A stretch of 64,000 nucleotides of DNA from Candidatus Poseidoniaceae archaeon. Lineage in GTDB: Archaea > Thermoplasmatota > Poseidoniia > Poseidoniales > Poseidoniaceae. Where the stretch lies: assembly GCA_938084675.1 (NCBI GenBank), contig CALKGM010000026.1:1-64000 (forward strand), written 5' to 3'. Below, in pieces: positions 33,791 through 42,024 of this stretch (within the stretch, counting starts at the first letter, position 1; each line of letters begins with the position of its first letter). The position numbers were made by a program, and so were the translations under genes. The notes beneath the pieces were generated by a model. It was not told where the DNA came from and ran no database searches. It saw only the letters and a program-made list of their open reading frames with translations.

Positions 33791-34741
33791 ATGAGATGGC
33801 GATGGTTCCCTCACCTCTCGGGTCTCATAACCCCGCTAGTATCACTTGTTGGGCTTTGGCTTGGAGGTTGGTGGATGGGTTTAACACTCATCCTACTGTT
33901 AGCCATATATCCGCTGCTTGATACGCTTCTTGGATTTGATGAGCAAACCGATCCGCTTCAAGAAGGGTTACCTTACAACGTCATTCTTCACCTTCATGGA
34001 GTCCTCGTTCCGTTGACGGTTTGCGTACTTTTATGGCGTATCTCTGTTGATGGTTTGACGTCATTTACTGGGCTTGGAATCCTTTCAGTGGGCCTCAGCA
34101 GTGGTGCATCGGGGATCGTTTCTGCACACGAGCTTGGACACCGTAAACCCCGTTCTGGAAGTTGGTGGCTGGCTCGACTCAGTTTGTTTTCTGTTCTTTA
34201 TTTGCACTTCACAACCGAACACAACCATACCCATCACAAGCATTGGGCAAAGAAAATCGACCCCACCTCGTCTCCATTAGGAAGAAGTGTATACCGGCAT
34301 TTCATTACCACCATACCGCTTCAAGTCCGAGGTGCTTATCGTGCACGACCAGTAGATACACGACGGTCGTTGATGCTTGAAATCGTGTTCCTTGTTGCAC
34401 TCTATGCTGTCAATCCTGAATGGTTGGTAGCCTTCGTTGGTCAAGCCTTCATCGCCGTGTTCCTTCTTGAGTTTGTGAACTACCTTCAGCACCATGGGTT
34501 ATTGCGCGAAGACGGGGAGCGCGCTGGTGCGCAACATGCCTGGGAAAGCCGTCACCGTTTGTCCCGTTGGACGTTGCTTGAATTACCGTTACACCCGGCC
34601 CATCATATGAAGTCCAGCACTCCGTACCATCATCTCAAAACTCATGATGATGCTCCACAACTTCCCCACGGATACTATGTTATGTTCCTGCTGGCGCTGG
34701 TCCCACCATTGTTCAATCGGGCCCTCAGAAACCGCGTTTGA
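33791..34741 (+). CDS. AlkB-like membrane di-iron hydroxylase (alkane 1-monooxygenase/desaturase superfamily)
   Basis: 316 residues from ATG 33791 (MRWRWFPHL); the track's TTG is 4 codons upstream. An integral membrane protein whose histidine clusters match alkane monooxygenase in content and order: SAHELGHRKP, TTEHNHTHHKHWAKKIDPTSSPLG, FVNYLQHHGLLRE (cf. NYxEHYG) and ELPLHPAHHMKSSTPYHHL. These bind the two irons. The enzyme would hydroxylate an alkane or another lipid-like chain using an electron donor such as rubredoxin, none of which is seen nearby. It is shorter than typical bacterial AlkB (about 400 residues). The true substrate is unproven. Confidence 0.75.
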   Translation: MRWRWFPHLSGLITPLVSLVGLWLGGWWMGLTLILLLAIYPLLDTLLGFDEQTDPLQEGLPYNVILHLHGVLVPLTVCVLLWRISVDGLTSFTGLGILSVGLSSGASGIVSAHELGHRKPRSGSWWLARLSLFSVLYLHFTTEHNHTHHKHWAKKIDPTSSPLGRSVYRHFITTIPLQVRGAYRARPVDTRRSLMLEIVFLVALYAVNPEWLVAFVGQAFIAVFLLEFVNYLQHHGLLREDGERAGAQHAWESRHRLSRWTLLELPLHPAHHMKSSTPYHHLKTHDDAPQLPHGYYVMFLLALVPPLFNRALRNRV

Positions 34742-34824
34742 CCCTGATTTTACCGGGGCCAACAAAAAATATGGCCCGAACCGATTATCAACAGTTGGCC
34801 CTTGAACAAAGTTGAGGGGGAGCG

Positions 34825-36813
34825 ATGCGAGACAACTGGCCACCTAAAAAAGTCGCTTTATCGCCGGGAAAGCGCGTCTTATTCCTTACAAAGGATCTCG
34901 AACTCATCAAGCAACAACTCTACGAGGGGTTGGACCTTAAGATGGAGGATTTGAAGATTGAAGACCTCCTTGACGACATCAATACCGACGTAATGACTCC
35001 TGCATGGGTTTGTTTTGATCACGACCCCGCTGAAATTGCAAAGAATGCTTACGCGGGACTGATGCACAACGGGCTCCGCGTGTTTCGGGAAAACGCATTG
35101 AAGAACGGAGATTTTGAAGTCATCGTTTCGGGCCAGCGCAAAGGTACGGGTTCAAGCCGAGAAACAGCCGCTCAATGCGAGCGATGGGCTGGAATCAATA
35201 TTGTCATCGCTGCCTCATTTGCGCCAATTCACGAGCGTAACAACATCAACCTCGGCCAACTCATGGCGGGACACGATGTATTGAAGCGGTTGCAAGAAGG
35301 AGAGGAAATCTCACTTGAAGAATTCACTGGAGCATACGACCCTGTCACCCAACTCATCATTGAGAAAGGTGGATTGTTTCCTTTTGCAAAGGCACTTCAA
35401 GCAAATGAATTGGAACTCGCGCCGCTTAACACTCCATCCAAACCGATGACAATGGCGGAGCACATCATCAGCCGAAACTTGGTAGGGCAGCCTGAAGGGC
35501 AGTGTGTCAAGCCTGGCGACCCAGTCATTGCTCAAGTTCAGGGAGGGTATTCTCACGAATTCACAACGGCTCAAGTTCACACGTTCCTTCAAGAAGAATA
35601 CGGGATGGATTACTCGCTTCCGAACCCGAGTAAATTTGCAGTCTTTGAAGACCATCTTCTCTACGCACACCACAATCCAAAGTTTGTTCCATTCATGCAT
35701 AAAGTGCAAACCTTACGCGACCTTCAGGTCGCCTTCCAACAGCATGCTGGCGTCCGAGATTATTCTGCAATCGACGGCGTCTCCCCTGGGATTTGTCACC
35801 AAGTTGCACGAGAGGAGTTTATTGAAGTCGGAGATTTCATCCAAGCAACAGATTCTCACACCTGCATGGGTGGAGCGTCAAACGCCCTAACATGGGGTGT
35901 AGGTGCCACAGAATATGCGAACCTTGTAAGCGCTGGATTCACCTTTGTCAAGGTGCCTGAATCAATTCGATTTGAACTCGTTGGTGAACTCCACAACGGT
36001 TGCACTGCAAAGGATGTTATTCTCGCAATTCTCGCTGACCACGCTCGTGAAGAATTAACCCTGAACCGTAGCATGGAATTTGGAGGCCCTGGCCTTACAT
36101 CGCTCTCTATTGACGAACGAGCAACTCTGTGCAATATGGCTACAGAGTGCTCGGGCAGAACGGGTATTTGTGAAGCCGATGATGCTCTTTACGATTGGAT
36201 GGTATCAGCTCAACCTCACCTGACAGTTGAAGGGCAGAAAGCGCGTTCGGTTCACCCTGACCCTGGCGCACATTATGACGGTGGCGTCCACGTCATTGAC
36301 CTCTCAACGATTGTCCCCATGGTCGCCCACCCGGGCAATCCGGACGAAGGCGTTCCAAGTGACCCAACCAATGGAGCAAACATCAGCGACATCGGACAAG
36401 TTCGTATCGACATCGCATACGGAGGCTCCTGTACTGCAGGGAAAGAAGATGATATCGCCTACTACGCTGAAGTTTGTGAGGCTGCTCAACAAGCCGGCCT
36501 CAAGGTCAAGGAGGGTGTTGAATTCTTCATCCAATATGGATCGGGGCAAGTCAAACAACTCGCTGAAAACAAAGGATGGCATGAGCTCTTCCAAAGCGTT
36601 GGCGTCAACCTGATCAACCCCGGATGTGGAGCCTGCATTGGCGCTGGCCCAGGAGTTTCAATTACTCCAGACCAAGTTACGGTCTCTGCGATTAATCGCA
36701 ATTTCCAAGGGCGTTCTGGGCCAGGGAAATTGTATCTTGCAAGCCCATTGACCGTCGCTGCATCTGCATTCACTGGCGTCATTTCCTCGTGGCATCCGGA
36801 ACTCTTTGTTTGA
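34825..36813 (+). CDS. Aconitase/isopropylmalate dehydratase family protein, swivel domain fused in front of the catalytic domain
   Basis: 662 residues. Residues about 50-150 form the small swivel domain (INTDVMTPAWVCFDHDPAEIAKNAYAG ... VSGQRKGTGSSRETAAQCERWAGINIVIAASFAPIHERNNINLG); from about 200 the large iron-sulfur domain follows (ICHQVAREEFIEVGDFIQATDSHTCMGGASNALTWGVGATE ... YGGSCTAGKEDD ... INPGCGACIGAGPG ... INRNFQGRSGPGKLYLASPLTVAASAFTG). Cluster ligands are the Cys of SHTCMGG and the CGAC pair. Most archaeal isopropylmalate dehydratases are two separate proteins; here both are joined, small first, as in AcnB but without its HEAT domain. Substrate (isopropylmalate, citrate or homocitrate) unresolved. 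Confidence 0.82.
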   Translation: MRDNWPPKKVALSPGKRVLFLTKDLELIKQQLYEGLDLKMEDLKIEDLLDDINTDVMTPAWVCFDHDPAEIAKNAYAGLMHNGLRVFRENALKNGDFEVIVSGQRKGTGSSRETAAQCERWAGINIVIAASFAPIHERNNINLGQLMAGHDVLKRLQEGEEISLEEFTGAYDPVTQLIIEKGGLFPFAKALQANELELAPLNTPSKPMTMAEHIISRNLVGQPEGQCVKPGDPVIAQVQGGYSHEFTTAQVHTFLQEEYGMDYSLPNPSKFAVFEDHLLYAHHNPKFVPFMHKVQTLRDLQVAFQQHAGVRDYSAIDGVSPGICHQVAREEFIEVGDFIQATDSHTCMGGASNALTWGVGATEYANLVSAGFTFVKVPESIRFELVGELHNGCTAKDVILAILADHAREELTLNRSMEFGGPGLTSLSIDERATLCNMATECSGRTGICEADDALYDWMVSAQPHLTVEGQKARSVHPDPGAHYDGGVHVIDLSTIVPMVAHPGNPDEGVPSDPTNGANISDIGQVRIDIAYGGSCTAGKEDDIAYYAEVCEAAQQAGLKVKEGVEFFIQYGSGQVKQLAENKGWHELFQSVGVNLINPGCGACIGAGPGVSITPDQVTVSAINRNFQGRSGPGKLYLASPLTVAASAFTGVISSWHPELFV

Positions 36814-36956
36814 TTTCCGCGTCGGTTTTTGGCCCCGAAATGGATAGGCTTCATCCCAATCTTACTGCTTTGTATATGTACCCTCAAACAAGCGGGTAAG
36901 CCATCTGTCGGCCCGACGTCATCAAGACGAAGGAGGACCGGTAGGGTGGTGTGCGC

Positions 36957-39011
36957 ATGTCAGGAACTGCAGAACGAATGGCCAAAAACCAGAAGCAAGT
37001 CGCAATTTCGGAATTTTTTGAGAAAAACAAGCACTTCTTAGGATTTGATTCGCTCACCCGTTCTCTTATCACAGCAGTAAAAGAGGCTGTGGACAACTCA
37101 TTGGATGCGTGCGAAGAAGCCCGTATCCTTCCAAAAATACGTGTTCAAATCACAAAAATCGATGATAAAAAGAACATTATTGAACTCAAATCCGAAGATA
37201 ATGGACCGGGCATTCCGCAACGAAGTATTGAGAAAGTGTTTGGACAGTTGTTGTTCGGTTCTCGCTTCCATGCAATTCGCCAATCAAGAGGGCAACAGGG
37301 AATTGGAATTACCGGAGTGGTCATGTACAGTCAACTCACAACGGGTAGGAAAACCCATGTGCGTTCAAAAATCGCTACTGAGGCATCGGCTGCTATCGTT
37401 GATATCGGCCTTGATACAAGAAAGAATAAGGCCACAAAATCCAACGAAAGCCGAGAGATTTGGGAAAACCCAGATGGCTCCTTCAAAGAGCACGGGCTTG
37501 AAGTCACCACCCGTATGAAAGCGAAATACCAGAAGGGGCGGCAAAGCGTCTATCAGTACCTTCGCATGACCAGTATCGTCAATCCTCACGCAGATATTAC
37601 CTTCATTGACCCAGAAGGGGAGACTCACCACTGGCCTCGTGTAACTGAACGCCTACCAACAAAAGTTGAGAGCATCAAACCACACCCACACGGCATTCAC
37701 CTTGGGACGCTGCAACGCATGTGTACCGAATCCACCGATTCACGCATGACTGTTTTTCTTAGAAACAATTTTTCTGGTATGTCAACCCGTGCTGCCAAGG
37801 AATTGTTAGAAGTCGCTGAAATTAGCGAAAAGGCAAAACCCAAATCCCTCAAACCAGAGCAATATAGAGCGCTTCTAGAGGCTTTTCAAGGAGAAAGGAC
37901 ATTGAACAACAAGCCCGTTAAACTTCTCAATCCACCGACAAATTGTCTTTCTCCAATTGAAGAACTTCTCATCAAGAAAGGATTGTCAAAGACCATTGAC
38001 TCTCGTTTCGTTACCACCATGACTCGTTCTCCAACGGTAACACAAGGAAACCCGTACCAGGTTGAGGTTGGACTTATCTTTGGGGATGGAATGCTAGCGG
38101 ACAAGCCTGTTGAAGTTCTTCGGTTTGCAAACCGTGTGCCCCTAATGTATCAACAAGGTGGTTGTTTGTTGACCAAAGCAATTGAATCAGTAGATTGGCG
38201 GCAGTACGGATTAGATCAAGCCGGAGGAAGGGGGGTTCCAAAGGGTCCTGCGGCCATACTTGTTCATCTTGCAAGCACTAACGTTCAATTCACATCTGAA
38301 GCAAAAGAAGCACTGGCTGATAACAGCGAAGTATTGGATGAGACTCGAAAAGCTCTCCTTGAGATGGGACGAGGGTTGCGAAAGCATCTTGAAAAGAAGA
38401 AAAAGATGGCGAAAACCCAAGAAAAATTCGAGTTGGTAAATGATATTATACCCGCCATTGCAGAAAAATCTGCACAAATACTTGGCCGGCCTGTTCCCGA
38501 ATTAGCAGGGTCCATTACCAAAATCATGAGCGCAGTTATCGCAGAAGAAGAGACCGTATGGAACAAGGAAACCAAGAAAACCGACGTATCGATTACACTG
38601 TTCAACTATACCTCTCGTGCGCGCTCTTACACACTTTTGGCGTCATGGCCAGAGCGTGATGGTGCTGTGATGGAGAACAACAACACGGGTGGAAGAAAAG
38701 AGGCTACTGGCGTTTGGGCTTGGAAGCTTGATACGCTTGAGCCAGGACAAACTTACGTCATCAAATATACTCTATCTGGATTGGAAAAAGGAGATTGGAC
38801 CGATACGGATGTATTTTTCCGAGGAAGTCAGGACGTCATCGGTGCAACGAAGATGGACGAAAAACTGTTAGAAGAAATCCGAAGGCAAGAGGCTGTTGGA
38901 ACTTCCAAAGAAGAGGAATCTTCGGATGAATCAGATGATGTTGAGCCGTTAGCCGAACCTGAAGTTCCCCCGCCCACTGGGCAGCAAACCCTGTTTGGAG
39001 GTGGTGAATGA
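36957..39011 (+). CDS. top6B: DNA topoisomerase VI subunit B
   Basis: 684 residues from ATG 36957 (a GTG two codons earlier is the track start). GHKL ATPase subunit of the archaeal type IIB topoisomerase: N-box EAVDNSLDACEEA, G1 EDNGPGIPQRSIEKVFGQLLFGSRFH, G2 RGQQGIGITGVVMYSQ, then the H2TH and transducer domains (GGRGVPKGPAAILVHLASTNVQFTSEAKEALAD) and a C-terminal Ig-like domain followed by an acidic tail. The enzyme relaxes and decatenates DNA by ATP-driven double-strand passage. It overlaps top6A by 4 bases, so the two subunits are translationally coupled. Confidence 0.95.
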   Translation: MSGTAERMAKNQKQVAISEFFEKNKHFLGFDSLTRSLITAVKEAVDNSLDACEEARILPKIRVQITKIDDKKNIIELKSEDNGPGIPQRSIEKVFGQLLFGSRFHAIRQSRGQQGIGITGVVMYSQLTTGRKTHVRSKIATEASAAIVDIGLDTRKNKATKSNESREIWENPDGSFKEHGLEVTTRMKAKYQKGRQSVYQYLRMTSIVNPHADITFIDPEGETHHWPRVTERLPTKVESIKPHPHGIHLGTLQRMCTESTDSRMTVFLRNNFSGMSTRAAKELLEVAEISEKAKPKSLKPEQYRALLEAFQGERTLNNKPVKLLNPPTNCLSPIEELLIKKGLSKTIDSRFVTTMTRSPTVTQGNPYQVEVGLIFGDGMLADKPVEVLRFANRVPLMYQQGGCLLTKAIESVDWRQYGLDQAGGRGVPKGPAAILVHLASTNVQFTSEAKEALADNSEVLDETRKALLEMGRGLRKHLEKKKKMAKTQEKFELVNDIIPAIAEKSAQILGRPVPELAGSITKIMSAVIAEEETVWNKETKKTDVSITLFNYTSRARSYTLLASWPERDGAVMENNNTGGRKEATGVWAWKLDTLEPGQTYVIKYTLSGLEKGDWTDTDVFFRGSQDVIGATKMDEKLLEEIRRQEAVGTSKEEESSDESDDVEPLAEPEVPPPTGQQTLFGGGE

Positions 39012-40108
39012 TGTCAAGAACTCATACGAACGATGAAACAAAGATTGCCCTGCATGAAGTAGTCGCTGAAATGTACGATAAAATTGTCAAGGGCGAAGCG
39101 CCTACAATGACGCTTCCCGTTCGGACCAAAACCAACATTGCTTTTGATGATAAATTGGGGGTGTACAAGTATGGGAAAAAGCGTTCAACTCGTGACGCTA
39201 CCAGCCTTGGTTCTGCGAAGCAACTTCTTCGAGCCCTGCATGTTGTTGAATTTATTGAGGAAATGATCGATGCCGGAAAGTCGTCAACGCTGAGAGAAAT
39301 GTACTACATTTCGGAGGCTTGGGGGTTAGGAAAGTTCGGTTCACAAAATGAATCAAACAACCTAGCAGAAGATTTGGAAGTCGTTACCAAATGCCTGCGT
39401 GAAGATTTCAAACTCCGTCCAGAAGAAGACGGCGCTCGTATGATTGGAAACCTTACCTTACGGGAACGAAACCGAAGAGGAGAATGGATGAGAATCAATG
39501 CCCGTGACGATGTTGGAGATTCAGGTTATGGCGTACCATACAATGTTGAACTCGAAAAGATTGAGTTGCTTGAGCATGACATTAAATTCATCATGGCCAT
39601 AGAGACCGGTGGTATGTTTGACCGATTGATTGAAAATGGATTTGATGAAGATTTCAACTGTGGTCTTTTGCATCTTAAAGGACAGCCTGCTCGGTCAACA
39701 CGACGCATACTCAAGCGAATGAGCGAAGAGTGGGATTTGCCTGTTGTTGTCTTCCTTGACGGCGACCCGTGGTCATTCCGAATCTTTGCATCTATTGCAT
39801 ACGGTGCGATCAAGACCGCTCACATTTCTGAATATTTGGCCACGCCCAGCGCCACCTATCTCGGAATCACTGCTGACGATATCATGGCATATGACCTCCC
39901 GAATGACGACCTTTCGCCACGGGATGTTGAGGCACTCAAGGCCGAACTTTCCGACCCGCGATTCGCTGACCCATGGTGGCAGGAACAAATCAACATGATG
40001 TTGGAACTTGGAAAGAAGGCTGAACAGCAATCTCTTGCAAAATACGGACTTGATTTCGTTACCGACACATATCTCCCAGAGAAATTAGCTGAACTCGGTT
40101 TGGCCTGA
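39008..40108 (+). CDS. top6A: DNA topoisomerase VI subunit A (Spo11 homologue)
   Basis: 366 residues, the DNA-cleaving subunit. The catalytic Tyr is in STLREMYYISEAW, and the metal-binding Toprim acids are in IMAIETGGMFDRL and VVVFLDGDPWSFRI. The end contains the family-like AYDLPNDDLSPRDVEALKAEL segment. The start is ATG 39008 or 39011, overlapping the top6B stop. Together the pair forms a heterotetramer acting in decatenation after replication. Confidence 0.96.
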   Translation: MMSRTHTNDETKIALHEVVAEMYDKIVKGEAPTMTLPVRTKTNIAFDDKLGVYKYGKKRSTRDATSLGSAKQLLRALHVVEFIEEMIDAGKSSTLREMYYISEAWGLGKFGSQNESNNLAEDLEVVTKCLREDFKLRPEEDGARMIGNLTLRERNRRGEWMRINARDDVGDSGYGVPYNVELEKIELLEHDIKFIMAIETGGMFDRLIENGFDEDFNCGLLHLKGQPARSTRRILKRMSEEWDLPVVVFLDGDPWSFRIFASIAYGAIKTAHISEYLATPSATYLGITADDIMAYDLPNDDLSPRDVEALKAELSDPRFADPWWQEQINMMLELGKKAEQQSLAKYGLDFVTDTYLPEKLAELGLA

Positions 40109-40126
40109 GGCCCATGAGCGAGCCTT

Positions 40127-41203
40127 ATGGGGGAAGAGGGTGTGGAAAGCACCATGCAAGCCCCGCCGAAGAAGAAGGCTTCACCCTGGCCCATGCGCCT
40201 TATCGCTGTTGGTGGGGCGATGATTCTTGTTGGGATGGTCTTACTCATGAGTCAATCCTCCCATGTGTCTGAGGCATTTGACCCAAGAGAAAACAATCAT
40301 GCAGAGTACACCGGAACCGGTAGTTTCCCTACCGGGGCTGTTGAAGATACATGCTATCGGTTCTACCAAATCGAGGGAGACGAGAAAATGACGGTTGAAC
40401 TGAAGCGAGTTGTTGGTGCAGCGCCAGTTGGCGACCCTATTGCTGAAGCAAACTGTAACCTTGATTTCGAGGCAATGTCGGGAGATAACACAGATTTTGT
40501 TACTGTTGCTTCATGGAAACTGAATGCGACGGAAAAGTACGTTATTGACATTCAATGTGATGAAGACTGCAGTGAAACCGTTGGGTGGTTTGTTTCAATT
40601 GACTCGTTTCAAAGCGAGTTCTTTTCTTCAACATGGCTCATTGCTGGAGGAGCGATTTGCTGCTTTGGCGTGTTGATTACACCGATAGCCCTCATCGTTT
40701 ACCTCGCCTCAAAACCAAACGGTGGGCCCAGGGTTATGATGATCAACGCTGATGGTTCCATGATTCCCGTGACGGATTTCACCCCCGACCAAACCGTAGA
40801 GTTCACGCAGAACACCGGTACTCCCTCTAACATTGATGAAAGCGTTGCTCCACCCTTTGCAGACACAACTGCAAAGAGCCCACAGAGTGAAGATTTTGTT
40901 GATGGGAAAACAGATGTTGCAGCAGGAAACCTCCTCACGACTGAACAGGTTTTTGCCTTAATGAAAGGTGATGTTGAAGCGGCACAAGAACATGCGCGAA
41001 CCGACCGCTATCAAGGGGAACAACCCGAGCGAGTTGAGGCTGAGGCTGCTAACGCAGCGGCTATCTACTCCTGGGATGAGGGTGTTGTGGCGAACGAAGC
41101 AGTTTCCGAGAAAAAGAAGGAAAGACCCACTGCAAGAACTTCTACCAACACTTCTACCTCGGCTGAAAAGAATAACGGTTGGAAGGACTGGGATGAACAA
41201 TAA
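40127..41203 (+). CDS. Two-helix membrane protein with extracytoplasmic domain
   Basis: 358 residues. A basic Pro/Lys-rich N-terminus precedes a helix (MRLIAVGGAMILVGMVLLM), an external beta-rich domain of about 120 residues with paired cysteines (DTCYRFYQIEGDEKM, EANCNLDFEA, QCDEDCSETVGWF), a second helix (WLIAGGAICCFGVLITPIALIVYLAS), then a long cytoplasmic acidic and disordered tail ending GWKDWDEQ. The segment TTEQVFALMKGD resembles short helical motifs but no domain is recognised. Possibly a small receptor or anchor. It is 18 bases downstream of top6A. Confidence 0.6.
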   Translation: MGEEGVESTMQAPPKKKASPWPMRLIAVGGAMILVGMVLLMSQSSHVSEAFDPRENNHAEYTGTGSFPTGAVEDTCYRFYQIEGDEKMTVELKRVVGAAPVGDPIAEANCNLDFEAMSGDNTDFVTVASWKLNATEKYVIDIQCDEDCSETVGWFVSIDSFQSEFFSSTWLIAGGAICCFGVLITPIALIVYLASKPNGGPRVMMINADGSMIPVTDFTPDQTVEFTQNTGTPSNIDESVAPPFADTTAKSPQSEDFVDGKTDVAAGNLLTTEQVFALMKGDVEAAQEHARTDRYQGEQPERVEAEAANAAAIYSWDEGVVANEAVSEKKKERPTARTSTNTSTSAEKNNGWKDWDEQ

Positions 41204-41257
41204 CCAAATCGGTGAGTTCATAGAGGTCTGAGCACTACCCAACCATAGGTTGAGAAG

Positions 41258-42004
41258 ATGACGGACCTCGATACGGCACTTTACTTGCTTCAAAATAAGA
41301 TACGTCGCCATATTGTAGAGCGATTGGTTCGAGAGCCGCATTACGCCATGCAGCTTGCCCAACTCATCGGGGTAAGTCAGCCTGCTGTCGTTAAACACCT
41401 CACTGAATTGGAAAAGGGCGGATTGGTTTCCAAGGCTAAGGTTCCTTCGGAAAAAGGCGGGCCGCCGCGAACTGTATACAGCGTGGACAGGGCTTTCTCA
41501 GTCCACATCGACCTCGGCCCAGACCTCTTTCGTTGTGAAACGCGTAAACTGCCTAAAGGCGGACCTATGCGCCTTTCTCCAAAATTACCGAAGGCCTCCG
41601 TGCCGATTGCAGAGTCGTTGAGCGGTAGGAAAAAAATAGCCGTTGCAGAAGGATTGGCCCACCTACGAACACTTGCCCAGGTGATGGATGACTTGGATGC
41701 ACAACGCGATGCATTGGTCTCACTCCATCAACACATCCGTCAGCGCGTATCTGCTGGAGTCGAAGCCGACTTTACCCAGTATGAAGAGCGCACCATCGTA
41801 CAGTCGATGGTTGAAGCCAGTGGAGATAGGCTTGACATAACCTCTCTTATTCGAAATGAATTGGTCGGAGAAGCCAACGTGAGTGAAATGATTGAAACCA
41901 TCCGTTCTCAACTTGAACGTCAAATCGCCCGCCGTTCAGGTCACATCATAGCGGCTCCGCTCAACACAGAGTTGCGCTGGTACCTTGGACCAGGTTCAAA
42001 CTAA
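41258..42004 (+). CDS. ArsR-like winged-helix transcriptional regulator
   Basis: 248 residues. The N-terminal 75 residues are a winged helix of the ArsR type: ALYLLQNKIRRHIVERLVREPHYAMQLAQLIGVSQPAVVKHLTELEKGGLVSKAKV, with the recognition helix QPAVVKHLTELE and a wing GGPPRTVYSVD. Residues 120-230 are helical (FIRTL-like coiled segments, DDLDAQRDALVSLHQHIRQRV), probably for dimerisation; archaeal homologues of this size are common. There is no obvious ligand site such as metal-binding Cys. Convergent with the giant surface protein gene. Confidence 0.78.
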   Translation: MTDLDTALYLLQNKIRRHIVERLVREPHYAMQLAQLIGVSQPAVVKHLTELEKGGLVSKAKVPSEKGGPPRTVYSVDRAFSVHIDLGPDLFRCETRKLPKGGPMRLSPKLPKASVPIAESLSGRKKIAVAEGLAHLRTLAQVMDDLDAQRDALVSLHQHIRQRVSAGVEADFTQYEERTIVQSMVEASGDRLDITSLIRNELVGEANVSEMIETIRSQLERQIARRSGHIIAAPLNTELRWYLGPGSN

Positions 42005-42024
42005 GCCCGAAGGCTGTTTGATCC

